Below, one piece after another: positions 7,234 to 16,340 of a DNA stretch of 38,691 bases (positions are counted from its first letter, which is position 1; each line of letters starts with the position of its first letter). Source of the DNA: Anaerolineales bacterium (GTDB lineage: Bacteria > Chloroflexota > Anaerolineae > Anaerolineales > E44-bin32). Made by a program: the position numbers and the translations under genes. The stretch lies in assembly GCA_004376465.1 (NCBI GenBank), contig SOJU01000020.1:1-38691 (forward strand), written 5' to 3'. The notes beneath the pieces are model-generated. The model ran no database searches. It was not told the origin of the DNA and was given only the letters and a program-made list of their open reading frames with translations.

Positions 7234-7743
7234 ATGTCGCTCCCGGGCCAACAAGTTCAAGCAGACAGATATTCAGTTGTGCCTCGCTGCTTATCCTTCC
7301 TTCTGCACCAGGAGAAAATCCTTCTCATCCGGATTGCTGAGGACCGTGGTCCCTGGTCTGATCTTTTAAATGGTGTTGGGGGACATATCGAGAGGGGTGA
7401 AGATCCACGGAGCGCGGCTCTACGTGAGATCAAAGAGGAGACAGGGTTGATCCTATCGCCTTCCTCTCTCTATCTTTCTGGTGTAGTCACTGTAGATGTT
7501 GGGAATCCCCCGGGGGTCGGTTTGTACATCTTTGTTGGCGTAACCGAAACTTCGGAGACCCACAGTTCCTGCGAAGGAACGCCAGAATGGATCGACATGA
7601 ATGACTTTGAGAAACAGACATTAGTGAAGGATTTGCCTGCACTCCTGCCTCGAGCTATCAAGAGTTATAACAATAAACAACCCTTTTGCGCCGTGACCAC
7701 GTTCGATGAAGATGGGAGTCCCAGTATCCACTTCAACCCGTGA
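7234..7743 (+). CDS. Nudix hydrolase
   Basis: Nudix enzymes hydrolyse nucleoside diphosphates linked to another moiety. The full Nudix box G-x5-E-x7-RE-x-x-EE-x-G is present at residues 50-71 (GHIERGE ... REIKEETG), after a beta-rich N terminus (VPRCLSFLLHQEKILLIRI). Length (169 aa) fits a single-domain MutT/8-oxo-dGTP-type enzyme, but the substrate cannot be read from the motif. The C terminus (FDEDGSPSIHFNP) adds a short beta strand. It starts 18 bases after the aldolase and overlaps the following membrane-protein gene as GTGA, indicating coupled translation. Confidence 0.9.
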   Translation: MSLPGQQVQADRYSVVPRCLSFLLHQEKILLIRIAEDRGPWSDLLNGVGGHIERGEDPRSAALREIKEETGLILSPSSLYLSGVVTVDVGNPPGVGLYIFVGVTETSETHSSCEGTPEWIDMNDFEKQTLVKDLPALLPRAIKSYNNKQPFCAVTTFDEDGSPSIHFNP

Positions 7744-8657
7744 AAACCGCAGAACCACTTAAATTCCCGCTATATGGCATCTTCGGCATCGCCATCATGG
7801 GCGTCGCTGAAATTCTACTTGCCCTGGACGTCTATTTCGCAGCCGTCTGGCTAACGCCGATTATGTGGACGGGCTACATCTTGGCCACAGATGCATTTCT
7901 CTATCACCGCAAAGGAAGTTCCTGGATGATGACCCGGCGAAGGGAGTTCCCCCTCGTCTTGCTTCTTTCCGTTGGTGTTTGGCTGCTCTTTGAAGTTCTC
8001 AATTTTCACATTCAGAACTGGGCTTACTATGTTGTTCCAGATAATCCCATTGTTCGTGATTTCGCTTATTTTTGGTCTTTCGCCACTATCATGCCCGGCG
8101 TATTCATCACCGCGGAGATCATCTCAACTTTCATCCCTACACGATTTCTACACAACCCCCAAATCAGGAGTGATGAAGTATTCATTGGCGCCGGCTGGCT
8201 CTGGTTTCTGTGCGGACTGTTCATGGTTGTGCTCCCATTATTGCTTCCCACACCGATCGCTTCCTACCTGTTCGGATCCGTCTGGATCGGATTTACCCTG
8301 TTGATCGATCCGATCAACGATCGGATGGGAGCACCATCATTTCGGAGAATGCTGCGAGAGCGGACTTATTGGCCAATCCTATCCTTGCTCGCAGGAGGGC
8401 TAGTGTGTGGCTTTCTCTGGGAGGCGTGGAACTTTCAGGCGCTCCAATCTGGGGGTGGGCATTGGCTTTATCTAGTTCCTGAGCCACTCCGAATCTTCGG
8501 ATGGCACTATGGAAAAATGCCTCTCCTTGGCATGCTGGGCTTCCCGCCCTTCGCGTTAGAACTCTTCGCGATGTATCATTTCCTGCGGAAAATTTTGGAC
8601 GGTGACCGGTTGCTCGGAAAACCTGTAAATGGTGAACTGTTCCTTGCAGAACGATGA
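7740..8657 (+). CDS. Polytopic membrane protein with internal duplication
   Basis: This 305-residue, strongly hydrophobic protein has about seven to eight predicted membrane helices. No family is recognised. Two halves look related: WLLFEVLNFHIQNWAYYVVP near residues 80-100 resembles GFLWEAWNF ... HWLYLVPEP near 222-247, both a W-x(2)-E-x(1-2)-NF helix followed by an aromatic YxVP turn. The conserved E and N in the membrane could bind a ligand or ion. The GTG start overlaps the Nudix stop (GTGA) with no good separate ribosome site, so it depends on translational coupling. A role linked to nucleotide or lipid metabolism would be guesswork. Confidence 0.8.
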   Translation: MKTAEPLKFPLYGIFGIAIMGVAEILLALDVYFAAVWLTPIMWTGYILATDAFLYHRKGSSWMMTRRREFPLVLLLSVGVWLLFEVLNFHIQNWAYYVVPDNPIVRDFAYFWSFATIMPGVFITAEIISTFIPTRFLHNPQIRSDEVFIGAGWLWFLCGLFMVVLPLLLPTPIASYLFGSVWIGFTLLIDPINDRMGAPSFRRMLRERTYWPILSLLAGGLVCGFLWEAWNFQALQSGGGHWLYLVPEPLRIFGWHYGKMPLLGMLGFPPFALELFAMYHFLRKILDGDRLLGKPVNGELFLAER

Positions 8658-8658
8658 A

Positions 8659-8679
8659 GGGCGATCATCAAGACCGCCC
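8659..8679 (-). terminator. Hairpin between convergent genes
   Basis: On the minus strand GGGCGGTC (8679-8672) pairs with GATCGCCC (8666-8659) around a 5-base loop, with one G.U pair. It is placed to end the rsmD transcript. On the plus strand the hairpin has one A/C mismatch but is followed by T-rich sequence, so it may act in both directions. Confidence 0.5.
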
Positions 8680-8710
8680 GCAGTTTAATCTTTAACACAC
8701 TCGCGATAAT

Positions 8711-9277
8711 TCACATGCTGGGCCATTCAAAAAAGATTAGTAAAGTTTTACCGTACCGCCGTTGGTCAAATTCGATTAAATTACTGAGTTCCATTTCTTC
8801 GTATTCGTCCGGGTCAATCTGTGCGATGACCCATGCGTCTGGATTCATCCATGCCACGTTGTCGTCTATCGCTCTAAGCCCTTTAAGCCACATCCCCTTG
8901 TATTGTGGTGGTGCAACGTAGATATAATCAAACGGCTCTATCTTAGGCTTATACTTAAGTAATTGGAAAGCGTCACGCTGCTCTACGGCTCCCTCTTCCA
9001 GCAGTTTCGTGTGCTCGAGGTTTTTACGAATTGTTTCGACCGCCCTTCTGTTCTCATCGATAAAAAGTACCCGATCTGCGCCTCTGCTCAGGGCTTCAAT
9101 CCCAACACTTCCCGTACCAGCGAATAAATCTAAGAACCTCGCCTCGCGAATATCAGCGCCAATGATATTGAATAGGGACTCTTTTACACGATCCCCGATA
9201 GGTCGTACATCTTGACCTGGGACCATTTGTAGCTTTCGCCCTTTCGCTTTACCAGCGATTACTCTGATTCCTGCCAT
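8711..9277 (-). CDS. rsmD: 16S rRNA (guanine(966)-N2)-methyltransferase RsmD
   Basis: RsmD methylates G966 of 16S rRNA in assembled 30S particles using SAM. The 188-residue protein has the family start GIRVIAGKAKGRKL, RPIGDRVKESLFNII, and SAM motif I LDLFAGTGSVGIEALSRGA (around 49-67) followed by the acidic VLFIDENRRA. Motif IV, normally DPPY, is here VAPPQYKG (Ala122 in place of Asp, with Gln before the Tyr). The substitution may be a lineage feature. It is the last gene of the minus-strand row, 39 bases downstream of the UroD-family gene. Confidence 0.92.
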   Translation of the reverse strand: MAGIRVIAGKAKGRKLQMVPGQDVRPIGDRVKESLFNIIGADIREARFLDLFAGTGSVGIEALSRGADRVLFIDENRRAVETIRKNLEHTKLLEEGAVEQRDAFQLLKYKPKIEPFDYIYVAPPQYKGMWLKGLRAIDDNVAWMNPDAWVIAQIDPDEYEEMELSNLIEFDQRRYGKTLLIFFEWPSM

Positions 9278-9316
9278 TATCGTCTCAACTTGACTCTTAT
9301 TCTATCAACTGGATGG

Positions 9317-10297
9317 CTATGCGCATTCCACTGCGGTGCGAGCAGCTTCCATATTCATTCGTGGTGCGTGTACGGGGACGACGCAGCCGGTGCCAAGAAC
9401 GACTCCGCGGCCCTTGAGAGACTTGAGGGCTTGTTCAGCCTCTTCCTGGACCGTAGTCGGGTCGCCACAAACCATCGTCATCCGTCGAATGCCACCGCAA
9501 ACTGCACCAGAAATCCGCGAGGCGCCCTCCGCTAAACTAGGGGGAACCTCGCGATCGTGCCAATTTACGATCTGCACAGGGTACTTTTCGGCAAGATCGA
9601 ACATGATCGCTTCGCCATGTAAATGGAGCACATTAAGCCAAAACAGTTCCGCTGCTTCGAAAATCCGATGGTTATAAACATCAGCAAACTTTTGATAATT
9701 CTCCGAATCGAAGTTCCGATAGGAGCCAAACTGGATGGCGTAAAATATCCCATCCACGCCGCGATCTTTCATAGCCTCAATAAAATTGACTGTGGATTGT
9801 GTGATGATCTCCAACCCGGCGATCACCTCTCCCGGCTCCCGGTGGAGATGTTCAAACAATGCATCCCGACCAGCGAGGTTTTTCGCTTGCGAGAGGGGGC
9901 TAAAGACCGTTTGGATGATCGGTTGAGTTTCTCCGAGTCTCTCACGCAATAGCTCAAGACACTTCAACTGCTTGCCAAGGCACCCCTGCTCCGCGTCAAG
10001 CACCTCGAGTTTCCGCCAATCCGAAGGCTCCTTGATCACGCGTTGTGTGTAATCTCTGGTCCCCTCAGGATTCCCGTTCCACTCATCCTCGACACCCCAG
10101 TCTAGCAAGCAGAAAGAAGAAGCGGGAGTGACTTTAACAAAATCATAGTCATACCGTGCCTGGTAAAGGGATGTGGACTCAGCCAATCCCTCAGGTGTTT
10201 GATCGTCAACTGGAAAATGACGCCATAAAGCAAGCGGAGGACGATCCGCTACGTCTTTTGCTATCGCCGCCTCGAGTCTCTCGCGTTTCGATGCCAT
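9317..10297 (-). CDS. Uroporphyrinogen decarboxylase (URO-D) family protein
   Basis: The 326-residue protein has the URO-D superfamily layout: N-terminal RERLEAAIAKDVADRPPLALWRHF, a central TQSTVNFIEAMKDRGVDGIFYA helix/strand, HLHGEAIMFDLAEKYPVQIVNWHDRE, and the C-terminal GTGCVVP segment. The last is similar to the GC(x)IP end of MtaA/CmuA-type cobamide-dependent methyltransferases. True HemE proteins have different N-terminal arginine motifs, so this is more likely a methyl-transfer or unassigned URO-D homologue than heme synthesis. It overlaps the TPR gene by one base. Substrate unknown. Confidence 0.85.
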   Translation of the reverse strand: MASKRERLEAAIAKDVADRPPLALWRHFPVDDQTPEGLAESTSLYQARYDYDFVKVTPASSFCLLDWGVEDEWNGNPEGTRDYTQRVIKEPSDWRKLEVLDAEQGCLGKQLKCLELLRERLGETQPIIQTVFSPLSQAKNLAGRDALFEHLHREPGEVIAGLEIITQSTVNFIEAMKDRGVDGIFYAIQFGSYRNFDSENYQKFADVYNHRIFEAAELFWLNVLHLHGEAIMFDLAEKYPVQIVNWHDREVPPSLAEGASRISGAVCGGIRRMTMVCGDPTTVQEEAEQALKSLKGRGVVLGTGCVVPVHAPRMNMEAARTAVECA

Positions 10298-10665
10298 CAG
10301 CCACGTTTTCCTTGTCTCATATCTGTACGGATTAATGTCAACTGTTCGGCAGTGATTAATTGGAACATTGACTCTCGGACTGAATTTTCCTTCCCTTCAA
10401 CTACTTTTTGAAACCTTTCACTTGCCTTATCTTTCTGTTCTAATGCCTTATACGTCATTCCCGATGCGTAGTTCAATTCAATATTATCTGGCCAACGCGA
10501 AAGAGCTGATTCAAACGTTGTCTTCGCGTCATTAAAGCTTTTCAGACCCAACAATATCCACCCCAATCTATTCTGACTCGCCATATTATTCGGGTTCGTC
10601 TTCGCTTCCTCTTGAACATGCTCTAGAAGAGATTGAAGACCATCTATCTTCGTTTCCTCTGTCAT
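10297..10665 (-). CDS. Small tetratricopeptide-repeat protein
   Basis: The 122-residue soluble protein holds about three TPR units (NRLGWILLGLKSFNDAKTTF, then ASGMTYKALEQKDKASERF, with A/G-L-F pattern and a DNIELNY turn). There is no signal peptide. TPR units mediate protein-protein contacts. It lies between sucD and the URO-D gene, with GGAGAG before the ATG and a one-base overlap with the URO-D frame, so it may bind the URO-D protein. No enzymatic role is indicated. Confidence 0.82.
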   Translation of the reverse strand: MTEETKIDGLQSLLEHVQEEAKTNPNNMASQNRLGWILLGLKSFNDAKTTFESALSRWPDNIELNYASGMTYKALEQKDKASERFQKVVEGKENSVRESMFQLITAEQLTLIRTDMRQGKRG

Positions 10666-10737
10666 AATGATTTACTCTCCAAGCAATTTTACGCGGATAT
10701 CGATTGACATTCACCGTTACGGAGTTATCTCCATCGA

Positions 10738-11601
10738 TTATTGAAGCAAGCCGGGTATCTCTTCTGGCTGGTCCGCGGTCACTACCCCGGCAGCTGCCAG
10801 AGCCTTAATTTTATCTTCCGCGGTTCCCTCTCCGCCCTCAACAATTGCACCTGCGTGGCCCATTCGCTTTCCAGGCGGAGCGGTCTTGCCGGCGATAAAG
10901 GCAACAACCTGTTTCGTCATATGGTCGCGGATGTATTCAGCAGCAAGTTCCTCATCTGTCCCGCCGATCTCCCCAATCATAACAACCTTCTCAGTGTGAG
11001 GATCTGCCTCAAACAACTCCAAAGTATCGACGAACGAAGTGCCGTTGATTGGGTCCCCACCGATGCCAACACAAGTTGAGACACCCATATCGTTCTCCTT
11101 TAGAGCATGGAGGACTTCATATGTCAGTGTTCCCGATCTAGAGACAACGCCAATATTCCCGGCTATGGCTATATCTCCAGGGATAATCCCGACTTTCGCT
11201 GTGCCTGGTGAAAGCAGTCCCGGGCAATTCGGTCCGACCAAGCGGACGTCCATTTGATCGAGGTATCGCCTTACTTTCATCATATCCTGGACCGGAATAC
11301 CTTCTGTAATGCACACAATCAACGCAATTCCCGCATCGGCAGCCTCCAGGATGGCATCCGCCGAAAAGCGTGAGGGGACAAAAATCACGCTGGTGTTCGC
11401 TCCGGTAGCTTCAACCGCCGACTTCACCGTATCAAAAACTGGAACCTTCCCCCCCATCACCCATTCCCCTCCCTTTTGGGGCGTAACGCCAGCGACGACA
11501 CTCGTGCCATGCTCAATCATTCGAGCAGTGTGGAACAAACCCTCTCTCCCGGTAATCCCTTGGACAAGCAGCTTTGTGCTTTTATCAACTAAGATACTCA
11601 T
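10738..11601 (-). CDS. sucD: Succinate-CoA ligase (ADP/GDP-forming) alpha subunit
   Basis: Together with SucC this catalyses the reversible succinyl-CoA + NDP + Pi to succinate + NTP step of the TCA cycle. The alpha subunit carries the CoA-binding Rossmann domain ([21 protein letters not shown]), [25 protein letters not shown], and the phosphorylated histidine His249 in [18 protein letters not shown]. Length is 287 aa, standard. The start overlaps the sucC stop by four bases (ATGA). The gene order beta then alpha is the usual one. Confidence 0.96.
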   Translation of the reverse strand: MSILVDKSTKLLVQGITGREGLFHTARMIEHGTSVVAGVTPQKGGEWVMGGKVPVFDTVKSAVEATGANTSVIFVPSRFSADAILEAADAGIALIVCITEGIPVQDMMKVRRYLDQMDVRLVGPNCPGLLSPGTAKVGIIPGDIAIAGNIGVVSRSGTLTYEVLHALKENDMGVSTCVGIGGDPINGTSFVDTLELFEADPHTEKVVMIGEIGGTDEELAAEYIRDHMTKQVVAFIAGKTAPPGKRMGHAGAIVEGGEGTAEDKIKALAAAGVVTADQPEEIPGLLQ

Positions 11602-12743
11602 GATTCCTCCACCGCTTTAGCCGCTGCAATCGCCTTTTGGGCAGCGTCTGCAAGCGAGACAGCGGTTTCCATGTCTGCCTTTGCGAGCAGATGGCGACCT
11701 TCTTCCGCATTCGTTCCAACCAAGCGTACAACCAAAGGAAGTTTTGTTGGTGTCTTCTCCAACGCTGCCAGGATACCCCGAGCCACCTCATCACCGCGTG
11801 TAATCCCGCCGAAGATGTTAAAGAGAACCGCTTTCACATTTGGATCACGTATGATGATTTGAATAGCCGCGGCTACTTTCTCAGCGGATGCACCACCCCC
11901 AATATCGAGGAAATTAGCAGGCGAGCCGCCATAAAGATGGATCACATCCATCGTTGCCATCGCCAAGCCGGCGCCATTGACCATACATCCAATTTCCCCG
12001 TCCAGCTTTACGTAGGAAAGTCCATATTTTCGCGCCTCTCGCTCCTCCGCGGCCTCTTCGTCCAGGTCGCGCATTTCGGCGAGCTCAGGGTGCCGGAAGA
12101 GACCATTGTCATCGAGCACAATCTTCCCATCCAAAGCCATCAAGCCCTTGTCTCCTGTAATCACAAGAGGGTTTATCTCCGCTAAAGTTGCGTCTGTTTG
12201 CATAAATGTCTGGTAGAGGCCCTTCGTAATCGACATGAATTCGCGCCAATGCTCTCGGGGCATTTCTGTGCAGGCCGCGAGATACCGTGCCTGGTAATCC
12301 CGCAACCCAAGCAGCGGGTCGATCCACACTCGTACGATCTTGTCTGGATGAGTTTTAGCAACCTCTTCGATCTCTACCCCGCCTTCAGCCGAAGCAATCA
12401 TTACCGGACAGCGCCGGGTGCGATCATTCGTGATTCCGAGATAGATCTCTGTTTTAATATCGACAGCCTCATCGATAAGTATTTTCCGAACCGGGAGGTC
12501 TTTTATATTCATGCCCAGGATCTGTGTTGCGGCCTCCTCTGCTTTATCAGGCGTATTCACCACTCGGATGCCGCCCGCTTTCCCTCGTCCTCCGACGAGC
12601 ACCTGGGATTTAACGACGACTCTCCCACCAAGCTCCTCGGCGATCGATTTCGCCTCCGACGCGTTCATCGTCATCTGCCCATGGGGAATTGGAATACCAT
12701 GCTCGGCAAACAATTGCTTCGATTGATATTCATGCAGCTTCAT
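11598..12743 (-). CDS. sucC: Succinate-CoA ligase (ADP/GDP-forming) beta subunit
   Basis: The beta subunit binds nucleotide and succinate. It starts [22 protein letters not shown] and has the ATP-grasp features [38 protein letters not shown], and the C-terminal ligase domain [12 protein letters not shown] ... [16 protein letters not shown]. At 381 residues it is normal length. AAGGAG lies nine bases before the ATG. It follows the Agl23-like gene by 63 bases on the same strand without a clear terminator, so read-through is possible. Confidence 0.96.
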   Translation of the reverse strand: MKLHEYQSKQLFAEHGIPIPHGQMTMNASEAKSIAEELGGRVVVKSQVLVGGRGKAGGIRVVNTPDKAEEAATQILGMNIKDLPVRKILIDEAVDIKTEIYLGITNDRTRRCPVMIASAEGGVEIEEVAKTHPDKIVRVWIDPLLGLRDYQARYLAACTEMPREHWREFMSITKGLYQTFMQTDATLAEINPLVITGDKGLMALDGKIVLDDNGLFRHPELAEMRDLDEEAAEEREARKYGLSYVKLDGEIGCMVNGAGLAMATMDVIHLYGGSPANFLDIGGGASAEKVAAAIQIIIRDPNVKAVLFNIFGGITRGDEVARGILAALEKTPTKLPLVVRLVGTNAEEGRHLLAKADMETAVSLADAAQKAIAAAKAVEES

Positions 12744-12806
12744 TCGCTCTCCTTACGCTGATAATCTTTGCATACCATGAAAGTATCTGCCGGTCAGGCC
12801 TTATTA

Positions 12807-15800
12807 TTATGGAAACGCGGGGGCAAATCGCATTGCCCGGTGATTATTACTGTCAACAACCCAAACTTTACCGTCAGGTCCAAGCGCAATTCCGCTTATC
12901 AGACTGAACTGATAATCATCCTGTCCGAATACACCCCCCCATCCAAGCAAGAACTCACCATCTTGTGTGAAACACAACACCCGGAAACCCTCTGGATCGG
13001 TGGTGCACAAAATGTTTGCGGAACCAGCATCCAGGTACGGCTTGTTATCCAACGACTGACCGTACCAGGCATCAACGCTCCATTCCTGTACAGCATCGAA
13101 AGATTCAGGGGAAACTTCAGAGAAAACCTGGATGCGTTGATTCCAGGTATCAGCGATGAATATCCGATCATCACTTCCAATCGAAATGCCAACCGGCTCA
13201 TCCAATAATCCCGGAAGATACCCGGGGCCGCCGAATTGTGTGATGAAGGTCCCTTCGCTGTTGAAGACTTTGACACGCTTATTACCGGTGTCGACAACAA
13301 ATACTCTTCCCTGGCTATCGACGGCGACATCGCGGGGTCCCCAGAACGAGTAGGGATCATCCCCCAACCCCTCCTGTCCAAACATCCCTAGGAAGGCACC
13401 GTCAGGCGAGAACCATTGAATTCGATGATTCCAGGTGTCAGCAACGTAAATATTCCCATTCGGAGCGACGCCAAGACCCCACGGCTCGTTAAACGTCCCT
13501 TCTTCTGCCCCTCCCGCTTGGGAATCGCCGAAACCACCCCAAGTTGTCAGGACCTCTCCATCAGAGTTAAATCGCTGGATGCGGTGGTTAAGCGTATCCG
13601 CCACATAAAGCGTTCCATCTGGTCCTATCGCCATATCGCGAGGATGGAACATTTCTCCAGGAGACAACCCCTCGCCACCGATGATCAAATCTGCTCCAAG
13701 TTCAACAATTGCGTCAGCGTAAGGATCCTCAATTGTTGGTGGGGTAAAGGATGCTGGGGTTACACCATAATCCCAAACCTGCGCGGCGATATCCTTGCGG
13801 ATGTACAATCGCATTCGATCTGAAGGGGTCCAACGGGCGAGGCTCATGTCCTGACCCTTCCAAGTGCCGTACTCCGTAAAATCACGGTCGAGCCAGATCT
13901 TCCAAACCGCCGATCTCAGAGCGCTATCGGTGAAGAATGGTTTGATATGCCCCCAAACACGCGAGAGATATTCCACCGTACCCATTGGGAGTAAGGGCGC
14001 ATTGTCAGGCATTTGGTCCCGGCTTCTCTCCGCATCTATCGCTGACCATTTAAGGTTCCAATAATCCTGATTCGGCCACCACATGCGGATGTACTCGAAA
14101 CTATAGAAGCGGTCTGCTAGAAGGGGTTCAACGAGATGCCAGTTATTGTCCCCGACAAGAACAACCGGGTAGTTTAACAATTCTCTGGTTGGATTAGCTC
14201 CGTAAAAATACTGGTTGGTATAATCCCGCAGATACCAATTCAATGGCCAAGAGACATCATCGTCAAAGGCAACTTGGATCCCCAATCCATCTGTCGTACG
14301 CATGGATAGATCCTCGATTTGATCCATGACTGTCTTAACGCCGGTTGCTGAATGGGCATAGACAAGATACTCGGTGGCATCATCGTAGTTAACGAATGCC
14401 GCCCGGAATCCTGTCCTGATTGTGAGAATAAAGAGGATGCCCAGGAGGAATACGCCCCCAACACTGGCAATAACCCGCAAGGAGATACCCTCCGACAACT
14501 GGCGAATTGCTATTGCAGCACCAATTGCGAATACAATCGCAGTGATGAAACCGCTTGTTGCTCGGAGCTGATCGAGCTGACTCCCCTGGAACGGTGGATT
14601 CTCCCCCAATACCCCTCCCATCGCGCTTAATAAAGCAAGCAGCAATAAGAAGGTGAGCAGCAAGATTAGCCAGCTGCTTTGTTTTTTCAAGTTCTGCCAG
14701 TCGAATCTTTCCAAGAACTGGCCTATCCCCCACCCTCCAAAAAGGATCATTGGCAGGGCAATGTGAACAGTCAGCCATGGCATCTTCTCACCGAAAAAGG
14801 AGTAAAGCATGAGTGAGGTGATCGTCATAAATCCGAGGAAGCCAATAACCGGGAAGGAAACCGCAAATCTACTACCCGGATCTGGATCCTGATCATCTGG
14901 TCGCAAGCGGATCCAATACACGAAAGCCATGATCGAGCCAATGGCCGGAAGAAATTCATAGATTGGGATCTGAATGAAGAGATAGTAATACCAAGGCTGT
15001 CCTCCGCGTTCGACGCCGTGCTGATCAAACCAATACCCTAAAGATCCCACGAGCCCTGAAGCGAGCCCGTCGTCGTTTGTGAAGAGTGTGGTGTAGAAGA
15101 CAATGAAGATGCCGAAAAAAACACCAGCAGCGATTAGCCACTTCCGCCAATCCCACAGCGCGCCGATAGCTGCGCTAACCAGAAAGAGGATGATCACAAC
15201 AATCATAGTCAGGCTTATGGGGGATGAACTCGTATAGTCTAAGGGGTCCCATCCCAGGAGATTCGCTGGAAGCGCTGCCAATTGGGGAAGTGTCATCGTA
15301 CCCACGATGACCAGCAAATCGAGTTCAGGAAAGTCTGTACGCAAGCGTTTACCGAACGCCAGTACCAATGTAACTGCCATGAGGGTCAAACCAAAAATTG
15401 CCAATACTAGACTAACCGCTCCGAGGGGAAAGCTGGACGCGGCACCTACACCCATGGATACCGCCCCTTCTATCGTCGGTTCAAGTGCGTTTGTAATCTC
15501 TCCTGATGAACCCCACCCACCGAACAAGATACCCACTGCTAAGCCCCCCCCCATCGCAGTAGTTATAAGACCGGCAAAGAATCCTATCTTTTGGATGCTT
15601 TGCTTCCACGGCATGCGAAGCATACGCATGGCAAAGAAACCCCCTAGAAACACCAGGAGTTGTGCAGTGTAAATAAATGATGTTTCTTTCGTTGTGAAGT
15701 GTAGTGCAAGTGAGGCGGCTAATAAGTAAAGCCATTTCGCTTCACTTTTTTCGAAGTAGCGAAAAACCGCGTAAAACATCAACAGAGCCATTGGAACAAT

Positions 15801-16259
15801 GAACGCTTCGTTGCGGACGTAGCGGTCGTAGTAAAGCATATAGGGAGAAAATACCATCATCGCCGCGGCCGCGAGTGTCCCCCAGCGCCCGAGCCACTTA
15901 CGGAACAATAGAACTAATCCGACCGCAATCACACCGAATAACGCGGCAGGAATTCGTGCCGCAGCGTCGGAAGCGCCGAAAAGAAAATAGGAGAGGGCGA
16001 CAGCGTGCATTTGAAAAGTGCCGTGCATAAGTGGATCATGAGAAAATCCACGCCCCTCCGCCAGATACCATGAGAACTGGGTATGCAAGCTCTCATCATG
16101 GCTCATTACCCGTGTGTCGAGATCATAAAATCGCGAAAATACGGCCACGCAGAGCAGGAGGATATACAGAGCTACTTCAAGATCAATCCTCAAATTTCGC
16201 TTGAGGGTACGGTCCAGCCAGCTCTGATCTTCGTTTGATGAGATCGCTTCTTCCGTCAT
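12807..16259 (-). CDS. GT-C glycosyltransferase of Agl23/PMT type fused to an NHL-repeat propeller
   Basis: The N-terminal part (about residues 20-700) is a polytopic membrane domain with many helices. It has the acidic SHDESLHTQFSWYLAEG motif (D55-E56) in the first extracytoplasmic loop, followed by HDPLMHGTFQ, as in GT39/PMT-like and Agl23 (TIGR03663) proteins that use polyprenyl-phosphate sugars. The C-terminal 300 residues hold about six NHL blades (for example GPDGTLYVADTLNHRIQRF, APNGNIYVADTWNHRIQWF, SQGRVFVVDTGNKRVKVF, GPDGKVWVVDSNNHRAMRF), forming one extracytoplasmic beta-propeller. I chose the ATG at 16259 with GGGAGA six bases upstream. A GTG 16 codons earlier has no ribosome site. 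The propeller may bind cell-wall sugar or a partner. Confidence 0.88.
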   Translation of the reverse strand: MTEEAISSNEDQSWLDRTLKRNLRIDLEVALYILLLCVAVFSRFYDLDTRVMSHDESLHTQFSWYLAEGRGFSHDPLMHGTFQMHAVALSYFLFGASDAAARIPAALFGVIAVGLVLLFRKWLGRWGTLAAAAMMVFSPYMLYYDRYVRNEAFIVPMALLMFYAVFRYFEKSEAKWLYLLAASLALHFTTKETSFIYTAQLLVFLGGFFAMRMLRMPWKQSIQKIGFFAGLITTAMGGGLAVGILFGGWGSSGEITNALEPTIEGAVSMGVGAASSFPLGAVSLVLAIFGLTLMAVTLVLAFGKRLRTDFPELDLLVIVGTMTLPQLAALPANLLGWDPLDYTSSSPISLTMIVVIILFLVSAAIGALWDWRKWLIAAGVFFGIFIVFYTTLFTNDDGLASGLVGSLGYWFDQHGVERGGQPWYYYLFIQIPIYEFLPAIGSIMAFVYWIRLRPDDQDPDPGSRFAVSFPVIGFLGFMTITSLMLYSFFGEKMPWLTVHIALPMILFGGWGIGQFLERFDWQNLKKQSSWLILLLTFLLLLALLSAMGGVLGENPPFQGSQLDQLRATSGFITAIVFAIGAAIAIRQLSEGISLRVIASVGGVFLLGILFILTIRTGFRAAFVNYDDATEYLVYAHSATGVKTVMDQIEDLSMRTTDGLGIQVAFDDDVSWPLNWYLRDYTNQYFYGANPTRELLNYPVVLVGDNNWHLVEPLLADRFYSFEYIRMWWPNQDYWNLKWSAIDAERSRDQMPDNAPLLPMGTVEYLSRVWGHIKPFFTDSALRSAVWKIWLDRDFTEYGTWKGQDMSLARWTPSDRMRLYIRKDIAAQVWDYGVTPASFTPPTIEDPYADAIVELGADLIIGGEGLSPGEMFHPRDMAIGPDGTLYVADTLNHRIQRFNSDGEVLTTWGGFGDSQAGGAEEGTFNEPWGLGVAPNGNIYVADTWNHRIQWFSPDGAFLGMFGQEGLGDDPYSFWGPRDVAVDSQGRVFVVDTGNKRVKVFNSEGTFITQFGGPGYLPGLLDEPVGISIGSDDRIFIADTWNQRIQVFSEVSPESFDAVQEWSVDAWYGQSLDNKPYLDAGSANILCTTDPEGFRVLCFTQDGEFLLGWGGVFGQDDYQFSLISGIALGPDGKVWVVDSNNHRAMRFAPAFP

Positions 16260-16340
16260 AGATTCTCCCTCGCCGGAAATGGGCGATAAACGGTACTTCT
16301 TCGACACATAGATTCATTGCTCGATGCACTTCGTTCTACA

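Noticed and set aside
10700..10740. Plus-strand TTGACA near 10703
   Set aside because: No -10 at suitable distance and it would only transcribe antisense to sucD.
12821..12838. GGGCAA/TTGCCC hairpin at the end of the Agl23-like gene
   Set aside because: It lies within the last codons and has no T-run, so a terminator is not supported.
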